From the NCBI GenBank assembly GCA_965205255.1, contig OZ242051.1:2542001-2606000 (forward strand): a DNA stretch of 64,000 nt, read 5' to 3'. Positions 37,407-46,977 of the stretch are shown here, piece by piece (position 1 is the first letter of the stretch; the number at the start of each line of letters is the position of its first letter). Origin of the DNA: G965205255 sp965205255 (GTDB taxonomy: Bacteria; Pseudomonadota; Gammaproteobacteria; Pseudomonadales; Endozoicomonadaceae). Made by a program: the position numbers and the translations under genes. The notes beneath the pieces are model-generated. The model saw only the letters and a program-made list of their open reading frames with translations. It was not told where the DNA came from and did no database searches.

Positions 37407-38100
37407 ACTCACCGGATCATACAAAAAAACACTCAATAATAATTAGACCAAGGCTACCACTATGCCGGTCGTGGAAACAAGCAAACAGCAAGTATTATTA
37501 TCCACAATAGATAACCCCGTCAATCTCGCTAACCAATTATGGTTTCTCTAATGTACAAATCACAATATAGTTGCTGATTTACAGGTGTTATATTGCTAAT
37601 AAAAAAAGTTGGCGACCTTTATTCTGTCTTACAGGCACATTTTGGCATTTTTATACTCAAAATAATTGGACAACAACCTGTCAGTAGTCTGGAACATATA
37701 ATCATAAAACTTCTGTTCTATGAAATGCGATGTGCAACGAATAAGGAAAAGCCTTTGCCTGTGAATTTTGCCTGCCAAAATAGGTATATTCCAAAGGAAA
37801 CACCATGGCTATTCTACACACTTATTGGCGCTGGGTGGTCGTTTTTTTATAAAATTTGGGACTTGCCGCCCTTCGTAATAGTCAAACCCCTCGCGCAGAA
37901 GAGCTAACGCAAATTAATATACGATGAAAATGTCGGTATTTGGTTTTTGTGTGTAAAGTTAGGTTTGTATATAAAAGATTGTATTTTATTAAAAATAATT
38001 CATTAGTCTTTCCTTATTAGTTTATCATATACACATATAATTTATATATTCTACAGACAAACTTTATATTCTCACTAACACAGACTGGAGCAAAACGACA
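37407..38100. other. Long intergenic region between glnS and the MarC-family gene
   Basis: About 690 bases between divergent genes. A 104-codon open frame (37593-37907, plus) has low-complexity, unrecognised sequence and no clear ribosome site, so it is not called. The last 120 bases before 38101 are very AT-rich and probably contain the promoter of the following gene. No MITE copy seen. Confidence 0.4.
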
Positions 38101-38709
38101 ATGGAAATATGGTCTTCTGCTGTGATGCTTTTTCTAATAATGGATCCACTGGGCAATCTTCCGGTGTTTATATCCATACTAAACAAGGTATCACCGGAGC
38201 GTCGAAAAAAAGTTTTAATACGCGAATTGTTAATTGCTCTGGTGATCATGCTTACCTTCCTCTTCGCCGGTCAGGTTATTTTAAATATACTGGGACTCAA
38301 ACAAGCATCGGTGAGTATTGCCGGTGGCATCATTCTCATGATCATAGCTATACGCATGATATTCCCTCCCGGACGAGGCTCTGTTAATGCTGATGATGAG
38401 AGTGAAAATGAAGAACCCTTTATAGTGCCACTAGCTGTCCCTTTAGTGGCAGGACCTTCGTTAATGGCAGCTGTTATACTGCTTTCAAACCATAATAACG
38501 GGCACTACTTGATCTCAACTGTCGCATTATGTAGTGCTTGGTTGATCAGCTCACTTATTTTAATGTGCTCAGAAACATTAATGAAACTTTTAGGTAAAGG
38601 GGGACTGATTGCACTTGAGCGTTTGATGGGTATGATTCTGGTTATGCTTTCCGTGCAGATGTTTTTAGATGGTATTATGCAGTACCTGTTGGTTAACGCT
38701 AATCACTAA
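38101..38709 (+). CDS. MarC/YhgN-family inner membrane protein
   Basis: Integral membrane protein of 202 residues with six hydrophobic helices in two groups of three separated by a charged loop (NADDESENEEPF, about residues 97-109). The MDPLGNLPVFISIL motif near the N-terminus and the VPLAVPLVAGPS motif after the loop are signatures of the MarC family (formerly UPF0056), and the length is close to E. coli YhgN. The molecular function of the family is not established; an antibiotic-resistance role once suggested for MarC was not upheld. The gene is monocistronic. Confidence 0.88.
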   Translation: MEIWSSAVMLFLIMDPLGNLPVFISILNKVSPERRKKVLIRELLIALVIMLTFLFAGQVILNILGLKQASVSIAGGIILMIIAIRMIFPPGRGSVNADDESENEEPFIVPLAVPLVAGPSLMAAVILLSNHNNGHYLISTVALCSAWLISSLILMCSETLMKLLGKGGLIALERLMGMILVMLSVQMFLDGIMQYLLVNANH

Positions 38710-38764
38710 CTTATCTGTGATACAATCGGCATTATGAGAAGTATGTGATAATGTTGTTTTTTTC

Positions 38765-39625
38765 TCAGCTTTTAACAGACTGCAAAATTGAGGCCCAGTC
38801 GATAGTTGTGTCTCCTATTACATAGAACCCTACATTATTTAAATTTTCCTTGCGGTTGTATTCCAAAGGGACAAACTGCTGAGTACATACTTTGCCACCA
38901 GCTGCCTCAACAACCGCCTGAAAAGCTGCCGTGTCCCATTCGCAGGTGAACCCAGGTCTTGGATAAAAATCAATGCTACCATCAGCCACAAGACAACCCT
39001 TTGCAGCCCCAGCCAGCTCAATTAAATGGACTTCAGCAAACTCAGCATGCAAAGCAGTGAAAATATCTGGCATTTTTTCTTCAGAAATATGACGACTTAC
39101 AGCTACCCTCAGCACGCCTCCTTTAAAAGCGGGACGTACAGCTATGGTTTCTGGCTCACCATTTGCTATCATTCGCCACGCACCACCAACAGCCGTACCT
39201 CCAAAGTAAGTAACACCCTGAACAGGCATATACACAAAACCAAAAATAGATTTATGTTCGTGAATCAAAGCAATATTAACTGTAAATTCGTCGGAGTGAT
39301 TGACAAACTCTCGAGTTCCGTCAAGTGGATCCACTAACCAGTAAGTTGTCCAGTGTTTTCGCTCTGAAAAAGGAATATCAGATTCTTCCTCTGACAATAC
39401 CGGCCAGCCAGGTGTTAAACGTTCAAGAGCTTGTTTAATAACATTATGTGCAGCAAAATCAGCAGAAGTAACTGGCGAGCCGTCTTTTTTGAACTGTACT
39501 CCAAGGTTATCGCTGTTATAAATGGATAGAATCACCTCACCAGCCTGGCAACAAAGCGTATAAATATCATTAATCTTTACTAATGATCTCGGCAAGTATC
39601 CGGATAAAGAATCATGACTTTGCAT
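38765..39625 (-). CDS. cysQ: 3'(2'),5'-bisphosphate nucleotidase
   Basis: Inositol-monophosphatase-fold enzyme that hydrolyses 3'-phosphoadenosine 5'-phosphate, recycling the by-product of sulfate assimilation. Metal-binding motifs are complete: the acidic stretch VLSEEESDIPF, WLVDPLDGTREFV (the DPLDGT core), and CEWDTAAFQAVVEAAGG near the C-terminus. At 286 residues it is slightly longer than E. coli CysQ owing to an N-terminal extension (MQSHDSLSGYLPRSLV). It lies 25 bases after nudE, so the pair forms an operon, an order also known in Pseudomonas relatives. Confidence 0.93.
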   Translation of the reverse strand: MQSHDSLSGYLPRSLVKINDIYTLCCQAGEVILSIYNSDNLGVQFKKDGSPVTSADFAAHNVIKQALERLTPGWPVLSEEESDIPFSERKHWTTYWLVDPLDGTREFVNHSDEFTVNIALIHEHKSIFGFVYMPVQGVTYFGGTAVGGAWRMIANGEPETIAVRPAFKGGVLRVAVSRHISEEKMPDIFTALHAEFAEVHLIELAGAAKGCLVADGSIDFYPRPGFTCEWDTAAFQAVVEAAGGKVCTQQFVPLEYNRKENLNNVGFYVIGDTTIDWASILQSVKS

Positions 39626-39650
39626 AAAAATACCCCAGCTTAATGAATCA

Positions 39651-40199
39651 TTAAAGTTTTAAATGATCCCTTACCATATAAAGCGCCGCAATAGTTCGCA
39701 CATCTTTGTATGCCTGATGATGTGCGACCTCAAAAGCTTCTTCCCAAGTATAATAATGAACGGACAATGGTTCCGGTTCGTCACCTGGCAATGAGCATTT
39801 ATAAAGATCCTGTGCCAACATCAGGTTCATTTTATGACACATATAATGAGGAGAAAGAGCTAGCTCTGCCACCTGCTCAATAAATTTCGCACCAAATCCC
39901 GCCTCTTCTTTTAACTCTCTTTCAGCTCCTTGAGATAATGACTCACCAGCTTCGGCAAGACCACGGGGAAAGCCAGTTATATATGATTCCACTCCAACCG
40001 CATACTCTTTGATCATTACCAAACGCCCGTCAGGCAAAAATGGCACCACCATTACTGCTTTTACCGGAGAATTAAAGCGACCAAGGCGTTCATATTCTCT
40101 CTCCTGCCCATTACTAAAGCGCAACCCTACTGTTTCAACACGAAAGACAGAAGTTTTAGCTACTTCCCTGACAGAAAGAACTTCAGGCTTTTTCATCAT
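39651..40199 (-). CDS. nudE: ADP compounds hydrolase (Nudix)
   Basis: Hydrolyses ADP-ribose, NADH and related ADP compounds. The Nudix box is GLAEAGESLSQGAERELKEE followed by AGFG, fitting the consensus. The preceding IKEYAVGVESYITGFPRG matches NudE rather than other Nudix proteins. I place the start at the ATG at 40199 (MMKKPEVLS), with AGGA nine bases upstream. The frame extends to 40238, but those 13 residues (MFFKVRGYTGNQS) have no counterpart in the family. It is first gene of the nudE-cysQ pair and divergent from yrfG. Confidence 0.92.
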   Translation of the reverse strand: MMKKPEVLSVREVAKTSVFRVETVGLRFSNGQEREYERLGRFNSPVKAVMVVPFLPDGRLVMIKEYAVGVESYITGFPRGLAEAGESLSQGAERELKEEAGFGAKFIEQVAELALSPHYMCHKMNLMLAQDLYKCSLPGDEPEPLSVHYYTWEEAFEVAHHQAYKDVRTIAALYMVRDHLKL

Positions 40200-40318
40200 A
40201 CTTTGATTTCCTGTATAGCCTCGGACTTTAAAAAACACCTGTTTGACTAATTAAATGCTATAAATATCATTATTCTGGGTTATTATACGCTGATCAAGAG
40301 TTTACGGAAGTATAACAA

Positions 40319-41017
40319 ATGAACTGGAGTACCATTGAGACAGTTTTTTTCGATATGGATGGAACCCTTATTGATCTTAATTTTGAAGATACTTTTTGGC
40401 TTCGCTATATGCCTGAAAATTATGCGAAATACTATCATCTTTCTTATGAACAGGCCATTAAAAAACTTGCAGCTCACAGCCATACCATTACAGGTACACT
40501 TAACTGGTATTGCATTGATTATTGGGACAGATTTCTCGGGTTTGATACGTTAACTTTGGCAGAAGATTTATTGCATTTATTGGAATATCGTCCAAATGTT
40601 AAAGCGGTATTACGCATGGTCAAGAAGAAAAATATTCATTCTTCCATTATCACTAATGCGCACCCAAGAAATTTCAAACTTAAGGATAGGCAGTTAAATC
40701 TTAGCAAAAAGGTAGATTCTGTTGTCTCTTCTCACCAGTTAAAGCTTCCTAAAGAAAATATCGCCTTTTGGTACGAACTTAACAAACTGCAGCCATTTAA
40801 TCCTGACCGAACACTGTTGATTGATGATAATATTTCTGTGCTTGACACAGCCAAAGCTTACGGAATAAAACATCTTTTAGCGATCCCTCAACCTAATAGT
40901 CAAAAGCCGGAAAAACCTGTGAAAAGCTTTACCAAACTTCATGATTTTTCTGCTCTTCTACCTGAGAATATATCTGTTGATTCCCACAAAAAAACCAATA
41001 GAATCAAAATAACCTGA
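40319..41017 (+). CDS. yrfG: HAD-family GMP/IMP nucleotidase
   Basis: Haloacid-dehalogenase-fold phosphatase of the YrfG type, which in E. coli dephosphorylates GMP and IMP. Motif I is FFDMDGTLIDLNFEDTFW near the N-terminus (nucleophile Asp in DMDGT). The threonine of motif II is probably in SSIITNAHP, and motif III/IV is TLLIDDNISVLDTAKAYG. At 232 residues it matches the family. The hslR gene follows after 12 bases in the same direction, and the divergent nudE-cysQ pair lies upstream, the usual gammaproteobacterial context. Confidence 0.9.
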   Translation: MNWSTIETVFFDMDGTLIDLNFEDTFWLRYMPENYAKYYHLSYEQAIKKLAAHSHTITGTLNWYCIDYWDRFLGFDTLTLAEDLLHLLEYRPNVKAVLRMVKKKNIHSSIITNAHPRNFKLKDRQLNLSKKVDSVVSSHQLKLPKENIAFWYELNKLQPFNPDRTLLIDDNISVLDTAKAYGIKHLLAIPQPNSQKPEKPVKSFTKLHDFSALLPENISVDSHKKTNRIKIT

Positions 41018-41029
41018 GGACGCAGGCAT

Positions 41030-41449
41030 ATGAATGAAGCAAATATACGTCTTGATAAATGGCTGTGGGCGGCCAGGTTTTACAAAACTCGGGCGTTGGC
41101 AAAGCAGGCTATTGAAGGGGGAAAGATTCGCATTAATAACAATAAGACCAAAGCTGGTAAGTCTTTGGCCATCGGAGACTGTATTGAACTATTTCAGGGT
41201 CATGTGAAAAAAACAGTGGTTATTGAGCGATTGACAGATAAGCGTCGTGGCGCAAAAGAAGCAGAACTTCTCTACCATGAAACAGATGAAAGCAAGCAAA
41301 AACGCGAACTTCATGCGGAACAAAGAAAAATACTCAATGCTGGCATGCATTCACCAAAAAGAAAGCCTGATAAAAAACAAAGGCGTGCTCTTGTTAGGCT
41401 TAAAACAGATTCATTAATTAAGGATAACCCAGACCTTTCGGATTCGTAA
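41030..41449 (+). CDS. hslR: Heat shock protein 15, S4-domain ribosome-associated protein
   Basis: RNA-binding protein that recognises 50S subunits still carrying nascent peptidyl-tRNA after premature dissociation and helps recycle them. The S4 domain occupies about residues 4-65 (RLDKWLWAARFYKTRALA, then AIEGGKIRINNNKTKAG and SLAIGDCIEL). The C-terminal 60 residues are strongly basic (PKRKPDKKQRRALVRLK). At 139 residues it has usual length. It is coupled to yrfG; no separate heat-shock promoter is apparent between them. Confidence 0.92.
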   Translation: MNEANIRLDKWLWAARFYKTRALAKQAIEGGKIRINNNKTKAGKSLAIGDCIELFQGHVKKTVVIERLTDKRRGAKEAELLYHETDESKQKRELHAEQRKILNAGMHSPKRKPDKKQRRALVRLKTDSLIKDNPDLSDS

Positions 41450-41464
41450 AAACCTACTTAACTT

Positions 41465-41500
41465 GACTGCTACCAGATAGCATAACTGGTATGCAGAGTC
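41465..41500. terminator. Imperfect hairpin after hslR
   Basis: GACTGCTACCAG (41465-41476) pairs with CTGGTATGCAGAGTC (41486-41500), with bulges, 15 bases after the hslR stop. There is no U-tract, so it may stabilise the mRNA end rather than terminate on its own. Confidence 0.35.
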
Positions 41501-41603
41501 TCAAGAAAATGCCGGATAGAAATACTTTTACTGGAAGTTTATATTGTTTTCGTTACAATAGCGGATCACAGGCAAACATGATTAATGACAACTGAAATAT
41601 CAT

Positions 41604-42734
41604 ATGACTCGTAGCTCTCCTCCTCGTGTTATTGTTGGAATGTCCGGTGGTGTGGACTCTTCTGTAACTGCTCTGCTGCTCAAAGAGCAGGGATATATAG
41701 TGGAAGGGCTCTTTATGAAAAACTGGGAGGAAGATGATGGAACAGAATATTGCACGGCAAAACAGGATCTTGCCGATGCGAAAGCCGTAGCTGATCAACT
41801 TGGAATTTATCTTCACATCGCCAATTTTGCCGCAGAATACTGGGACAACGTATTTGAACACTTTCTTAGTGAATACAGAACAGGTAGAACTCCAAACCCT
41901 GATATCCTTTGCAATAAAGAAATTAAATTCAGAGCCTTTCTTGATTACGCACTTGATCTTGGTGCAGATTATATTGCTACAGGGCATTATGTAAGAAAGC
42001 AGACCATAACGGTCAATGCATCACTACAGACTTGGCTGTTAAAGGGAGCAGACCCCAAGAAAGATCAGAGTTACTTTCTTTATGCAGTAGGTGAAAAACA
42101 ACTGGAAAAATCGTTATTTCCTGTTGGAGAACTTAAAAAGACTGATGTGCGCTCTATTGCGGCCAAGTACAACCTTGCTACTCAAAGCAAAAAAGACAGT
42201 ACTGGCATCTGTTTTATTGGTGAACGTCGTTTTCGCGACTTTCTTCAGCGCTATATTCCTGCACAACCTGGAAACGTCGTCACAACAGATGGAACAATTA
42301 TCGGAAAGCATAACGGTTTGATGTATCATACCATTGGTCAACGTCAGGGTCTTGGTATTGGAGGTGTTAAAGGGGCGCTAGAGTCACCATGGTACGTGAT
42401 TGAAAAAAAACTGAAAACTAATGAACTCATCGTTGCTCAGGGTGAGAATCACCCGGGGCTGTACTCAGAAGCATTATTTGTTTCAACCATTGACTGGATA
42501 AATGATGTTTCAGTCTCACCAGCCCACAATCTTTTAGCTAAAATACGTTATCGTCAGCAGGATCAGCGTTGCCATATTGAACCTTTGAATGAAGGATTTC
42601 TTGTGGTTTTTGATCAACCTCAGCGAGCAGTCACTCCAGGACAGTCTATTGTTTTTTATCAAAAAGATCATTGTCTGGGGGGAGCTATTATTGAACAACG
42701 TATAGCATGCCTTAATGAGTTCAATAATCCGTGA
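41604..42734 (+). CDS. mnmA: tRNA-specific 2-thiouridylase
   Basis: Adenylates and thiolates U34 in the tRNAs for Lys, Glu and Gln. The N-terminal PP-loop is VGMSGGVDSSVTALLLKEQG. GLFMKNWEEDDGTEYCTA and NPDILCNKEIKF (first catalytic Cys) follow. The second catalytic cysteine lies in DSTGICFIGERRFRDFL. At 376 residues it is full length. It heads the mnmA-hflD-purB cluster, a classical gammaproteobacterial arrangement. The sulfur is delivered by a Tus relay in E. coli; a TusA-like gene lies elsewhere in this window. Confidence 0.96.
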   Translation: MTRSSPPRVIVGMSGGVDSSVTALLLKEQGYIVEGLFMKNWEEDDGTEYCTAKQDLADAKAVADQLGIYLHIANFAAEYWDNVFEHFLSEYRTGRTPNPDILCNKEIKFRAFLDYALDLGADYIATGHYVRKQTITVNASLQTWLLKGADPKKDQSYFLYAVGEKQLEKSLFPVGELKKTDVRSIAAKYNLATQSKKDSTGICFIGERRFRDFLQRYIPAQPGNVVTTDGTIIGKHNGLMYHTIGQRQGLGIGGVKGALESPWYVIEKKLKTNELIVAQGENHPGLYSEALFVSTIDWINDVSVSPAHNLLAKIRYRQQDQRCHIEPLNEGFLVVFDQPQRAVTPGQSIVFYQKDHCLGGAIIEQRIACLNEFNNP

Positions 42735-42754
42735 AATAGAGAAAATTTTGACAT

Positions 42755-43396
42755 ATGACCTATACCGATAAAGACCGCACGAGTGCACTTGCAGGAGTAT
42801 TTCTCTGTACAAATATGGTTCATATTCTTGCAACTCAAGGCAAAGTTGATGAGACATTGTTTAATGATTCCATTAACAGTCTGTTTGCTTTTAATCCGAA
42901 TAATGTTAGCGATATATACAGCCATCGCGCTATTATTGCAGGCGCAGGAGTGCTTAAAAAGTTTCTGCAAAAAGGAGGTTATGCTGATAGTAAAAATACT
43001 TTTCGCTATGCCCTTGGTCTCATGCGGCTGGAAAAAAAACTTCAAAAAAATAGCGAAATGCAGAAACTGATCAAACAAAGGATTGAGCAGGCTCACCGAC
43101 AAAAAAGGCAATTGGAAAAGTTTAATGAGCCAATAACCACCAGTACAGCATTAGTTACTAACTTGGCCAGTATCTACTCTGAAAGCATAAGTCATATGAC
43201 TCCTAAAATTCAAATCCTAGGTAAGCCACAGTATATACAATCAGAATATAACGCCAAAAAAATCAGGGCACTATTGCTTGCCGGTATTCGTTCCGCCATT
43301 CTATGGCAGCAGGTAGGAGGAAGAAGCTGGCACTTTATCTTCTCAAGAGGTCGGATACTTAAAACCATTAACTCACAGTTTCACATGAGTGTTTAA
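42755..43396 (+). CDS. hflD: High-frequency lysogenization protein HflD homologue
   Basis: Peripheral inner-membrane protein, all alpha-helical; in E. coli it binds phage lambda CII and modulates lysogeny, and its cellular role is otherwise unclear. At 213 residues it matches family length. Typical features are the N-terminal AGVFLCTNMVHILATQGKVD segment, YADSKNTFRYALGLMRLEKKL, and the C-terminal KIRALLLAGIRSAILWQQVGG followed by SRGRIL. It sits 20 bases after mnmA and 66 bases before purB, the conserved order that supports the call. Confidence 0.92.
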   Translation: MTYTDKDRTSALAGVFLCTNMVHILATQGKVDETLFNDSINSLFAFNPNNVSDIYSHRAIIAGAGVLKKFLQKGGYADSKNTFRYALGLMRLEKKLQKNSEMQKLIKQRIEQAHRQKRQLEKFNEPITTSTALVTNLASIYSESISHMTPKIQILGKPQYIQSEYNAKKIRALLLAGIRSAILWQQVGGRSWHFIFSRGRILKTINSQFHMSV

Positions 43397-43462
43397 CAAA
43401 AAAACATTGCTACTGACATTAAATCAGCAAACCATGAACTTTCAAGCAAATGAGAAAACAGT

Positions 43463-44845
43463 ATGAGCAATATACCGTTACCAACACTATCGCCCCTGAC
43501 AGCTTTATCTCCTGTTGATGGACGTTATGGCGATAAAACAGCCTCACTACGCTCTGTTTTTAGTGAATACGGATTAATTCGATGTCGCGTTCTGGTTGAA
43601 GTACGCTGGTTACAGCAGCTGGCAAGCCATCAACATATTACAGAAATAACACCGCTGACAGAGTCTGCCAATGCAGTCTTAAATACACTTGTTAATAGCT
43701 TTTCTGAAGAGGATGCTCAACGCATTAAGGAGATTGAGCGTACAACCAACCACGACGTTAAAGCAGTAGAGTATTTCATCAAAGAACGTATTGCCAACCA
43801 TGAAGAGCTTAACAATATTAGTGAATTTGTCCATTTTGCCTGTACATCAGAAGATATTAATAACTTATCGCATGCACTTATGTTAAATTCAGGTAGGACT
43901 GTTATTCTCGAAAGCATGACATCTGTCATCAGTGCCATTCGTACCTTATCTCATCAGTATGCAACATTGCCTATGCTCTCGCGTACCCATGGACAAACAG
44001 CATCACCCACCACTTTGGGTAAAGAAATGGCCAACGTCGTATGCAGGCTAGAGGGGCAAAAACAACAGGTTAAAGATATTTCCATTTACGGTAAAATCAA
44101 CGGTGCGGTTGGTAATTATAATGCGCATATGGTTACCTACCCCGAAGTGGACTGGATCGCCAATGCTGAAGCCTTTATCTCACATCTGGGTTTACAGATG
44201 AACCCTTATACTACTCAAATAGAGCCACATGACTATATTGCCGAACTATTTGATGCCATTCGTCGTTTTAATACAATATTAATTGATTTTGATCGTGATA
44301 TCTGGTCATACATTTCACTTGGATATTTCAAACAAAAGGTGGTCGCAGGTGAAGTAGGTTCATCAACCATGCCACATAAAGTAAATCCTATTGACTTTGA
44401 GAACTCTGAAGGAAATCTGGGAATGGCAAATGCTCTTTTAGGGCATATGGCAGAAAAACTTCCCGTTTCCCGCTGGCAAAGAGACCTGACTGACTCCACG
44501 GTTTTACGCAATATGGGTATGGGGTTAGCCTATAGTCTGATCGCCTACAAGGCAACACTCAAGGGCATCAAAAAACTGGAAGTAAACAAAGCTCGCCTCC
44601 AACAGGATTTAGACAGTGCTTGGGAAACCCTAGCAGAACCTGTGCAAACGGTGATGCGTCGTTACGGTGTTGAATCACCCTATGAAAAACTGAAAGCACT
44701 GTCTCGTGGAAAACCCGTAGACAATGCAACATTACATGAATTCATTAAACAGCTGAAAATCCCAGAAAAAGCTAAAGCAGATTTATTAAAACTAACTCCA
44801 TCGTCTTATGTTGGTCTGGCACAATCATTAGCTGAAAAAATCTGA
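43463..44845 (+). CDS. purB: Adenylosuccinate lyase
   Basis: Fumarase/aspartase-superfamily enzyme catalysing two steps of purine synthesis (SAICAR to AICAR, and adenylosuccinate to AMP). The superfamily signature is GSSTMPHKVNPIDFENSEGN. Other conserved segments are TTNHDVKAVEYFIKE, EFVHFACTSEDINNLSHAL and LSRTHGQTASPTTLGKEM, with the histidines expected in the active site. At 460 residues it corresponds to the long E. coli type. It is the last gene of the mnmA-hflD-purB group. Confidence 0.96.
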   Translation: MSNIPLPTLSPLTALSPVDGRYGDKTASLRSVFSEYGLIRCRVLVEVRWLQQLASHQHITEITPLTESANAVLNTLVNSFSEEDAQRIKEIERTTNHDVKAVEYFIKERIANHEELNNISEFVHFACTSEDINNLSHALMLNSGRTVILESMTSVISAIRTLSHQYATLPMLSRTHGQTASPTTLGKEMANVVCRLEGQKQQVKDISIYGKINGAVGNYNAHMVTYPEVDWIANAEAFISHLGLQMNPYTTQIEPHDYIAELFDAIRRFNTILIDFDRDIWSYISLGYFKQKVVAGEVGSSTMPHKVNPIDFENSEGNLGMANALLGHMAEKLPVSRWQRDLTDSTVLRNMGMGLAYSLIAYKATLKGIKKLEVNKARLQQDLDSAWETLAEPVQTVMRRYGVESPYEKLKALSRGKPVDNATLHEFIKQLKIPEKAKADLLKLTPSSYVGLAQSLAEKI

Positions 44846-44878
44846 ACCATCTGTGACTTTCCATTGATTCAGGCAACT

Positions 44879-44976
44879 TATCTAAAAAATCTGCTTCTAA
44901 CTGCTGTTATGAGGATACTTATAACAGCAAGGTCAGAAAAGTAGCGCAATAAAAAATTAGAAGCAGGTTTTGGTAT
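44879..44976 (+). repeat. MITE-like element, copy E (internally deleted)
   Basis: About 98 bp between the convergent purB and prfC. It retains both ends (ATCTGCTTCTAACTGCTGTTAT and AAAATTAGAAGCAGGTTTTGGTAT) and the AACAGCAAGGTCAGAAAAGTAGCGC block, but lacks the central part found in copy F. The outermost left bases are degraded. Confidence 0.65.
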
Positions 44977-45016
44977 TTCCCTGTATAAATCAGTTTTATT
45001 ATAAACACTAATTTAA

Positions 45017-46597
45017 TTAATGTTCTCGTGTATGATGGAAATTGATATCAGGCCATCGCTCTTCAGTGAGTGAAAGATTAACACGAGTTGGGGCTAGATA
45101 GGTAAGGTGTCCACCACCATCAATTGCAAGATTTTGATTACATTTTCTTTTAAACTCTTCCAGTATTTTGTTGTCGGTGCACTCTATCCAGCGAGCTGTT
45201 TTTATGTTGACAGGCTCATACAAGGCATCGACTTTGTATTCGTCTTGCAATCGACGTAATACTACATCAAACTGAAGGACGCCAACAGCACCCAAAATTA
45301 AGTCGTTGTTTTGTGTGGGCATAAACAGCTGCGTTGCCCCCTCTTCAGATAGCTGTTGTAAACCTTTTTGTAACTGCTTTAGTTTAAGTGGGTCCTTTAA
45401 ACGAACACGTTTAAATAACTCTGGCGCAAAGTGGGGTATACCAGTAAATTTTAATTCTTCATTGTAAGTAAATGTATCACCTATCTGAATTTTACCATGA
45501 TTGTGTAAACCAATAATATCTCCAGATAAAGCTTCTTCTACATGAGCTCTGTCGCCTGCTAGAAAAGTTACTGCATCGGCGATTTTTACATCTTTACCTA
45601 AACGAACATGACGCATTTTCATATTACGTATGTATTTTCCAGAGCAAATACGCATAAAGGCAACTCTATCTCGGTGTTTAGGATCCATATTTGCCTGAAT
45701 TTTAAAGACAAAACCACTGAATTTTTCTTCGTCTGGTTTTACTTCCCTGAGATTTGTGTGTCGTGATATAGGAGAGGGTGCCCAGTCGGTAAAATGGTTG
45801 AGCATTTCACGTACACCAAAATTACCCAAAGCCGTTCCAAAAAAAACAGGAGTCATTTTACCAGCAAGATATTGTTTGAGATCAAACTCATGACTTGCAC
45901 CTCTTACAAGTTCGACCTCATCAACAAAATTGTCGTATAAATCCCCTAAAAAGGAACGAGCATCATCAGAGTTAATACCTTTTATCTGCTTATCTTCTGC
46001 TAGAGTATGACCCATGCCGGGTGTATATTGATGAAATGTATCCGTATATAAATTGTAAACACCTTTAAAGCTTTTACCCATGCTCACCGGCCAAGTAATT
46101 GGGGCACAGGCAATGTTAAGCACAGACTCAATTTCATCCATGACTTCTATCGGATCACGAACTTCCCTATCCATTTTATTAACGAAACTAAAGATTGGCG
46201 TGTCACGAAGACGACAAATATCCATCAATTTAATGGTTCGTTCTTCTACACCTTTGGCGCAATCGACCACCATTAAAGCAGAATCTACGGCAGTTAAAGT
46301 TCTATAAGTGTCTTCAGAAAAGTCTTCATGACCTGGTGTGTCGAGCAAGTTAATCATGCGATCTTTATAAGGAAACTGCATAACTGACGTGGTAATTGAA
46401 ATTCCCCGTTCTTGTTCCATTTTCATCCAGTCAGAAGTGGCCATCCGTCCCGTTTTCCGACCTTTCACCGTACCGGCCATTTGAATGGCACCACCGAGTA
46501 AAAGTAACTTTTCAGTAATAGTGGTTTTACCGGCATCTGGATGAGAGATAATAGCAAAAGTTCGACGTTTTTTAACTTCGGTAGTAAATGTAGGCAT
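45017..46597 (-). CDS. prfC: Peptide chain release factor 3
   Basis: Translational GTPase that recycles RF1/RF2 after termination. The P-loop is ISHPDAGKTTITEK, followed by switch II DTPGHEDFSEDTYRTL and the NKMD motif in SFVNKMDREVRDP. The GRKTGRMATSDWMKMEQERG stretch preceding ISITTSVMQF is specific to RF3 rather than EF-G. At 526 residues it is full length. It converges on purB, and a MITE copy lies on each side of it (copies E and F). Confidence 0.96.
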   Translation of the reverse strand: MPTFTTEVKKRRTFAIISHPDAGKTTITEKLLLLGGAIQMAGTVKGRKTGRMATSDWMKMEQERGISITTSVMQFPYKDRMINLLDTPGHEDFSEDTYRTLTAVDSALMVVDCAKGVEERTIKLMDICRLRDTPIFSFVNKMDREVRDPIEVMDEIESVLNIACAPITWPVSMGKSFKGVYNLYTDTFHQYTPGMGHTLAEDKQIKGINSDDARSFLGDLYDNFVDEVELVRGASHEFDLKQYLAGKMTPVFFGTALGNFGVREMLNHFTDWAPSPISRHTNLREVKPDEEKFSGFVFKIQANMDPKHRDRVAFMRICSGKYIRNMKMRHVRLGKDVKIADAVTFLAGDRAHVEEALSGDIIGLHNHGKIQIGDTFTYNEELKFTGIPHFAPELFKRVRLKDPLKLKQLQKGLQQLSEEGATQLFMPTQNNDLILGAVGVLQFDVVLRRLQDEYKVDALYEPVNIKTARWIECTDNKILEEFKRKCNQNLAIDGGGHLTYLAPTRVNLSLTEERWPDINFHHTREH

Positions 46598-46666
46598 CGC
46601 TGTTAGTCATCAAAAAATAATGTGTGGAAGGCTAAATGGGTATGGCTTTAAGGTCAAGTACTTCTT

Positions 46667-46813
46667 ATACCAAAATCTATTTTTAACTACTGTTATGAAC
46701 GTGCTTTTAATGGTTTACTGTTAAAGGGCCGTGACGAGTAATACCCGGCTTTAACGCATAACAGCAAGACCTGAAAAGTAGCGTAATAACAAGTTGGAAG
46801 CGGGTTTTGATAT
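46667..46813 (+). repeat. MITE-like element, copy F (complete, reference copy)
   Basis: 147 bp in the gap between divergent prfC and the 46978 operon. It begins ATACCAAAATCTATTTTTAAC, contains TTACTGTTAAAGGGCCGTGACG and CTTTAACGCATAACAGCAAG, and ends AAGTTGGAAGCGGGTTTTGATAT. The termini are imperfect inverted repeats of about 22 bases. It has no coding capacity. Its position means it may influence transcription of either neighbour. Confidence 0.75.
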
Positions 46814-46977
46814 CACTCATGTCTCAGGCGACTTTTCAGATAATAAAACTATTTTGCCTTTTTATTTTGAGTCGACTACTTTGCATGATTTTCTTTTATA
46901 AAAATTATCTGCTGTTTGTCTGTTAATCCTGATACACTGCAAATAAAACTATATAACAATGTGTTGGACTTAATCCG

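Noticed and set aside
37593..37907. 104-codon open frame upstream of the MarC-family gene
   Set aside because: No ribosome site, no recognisable domain and AT-rich low-complexity composition. It may be chance in AT-rich intergenic DNA.
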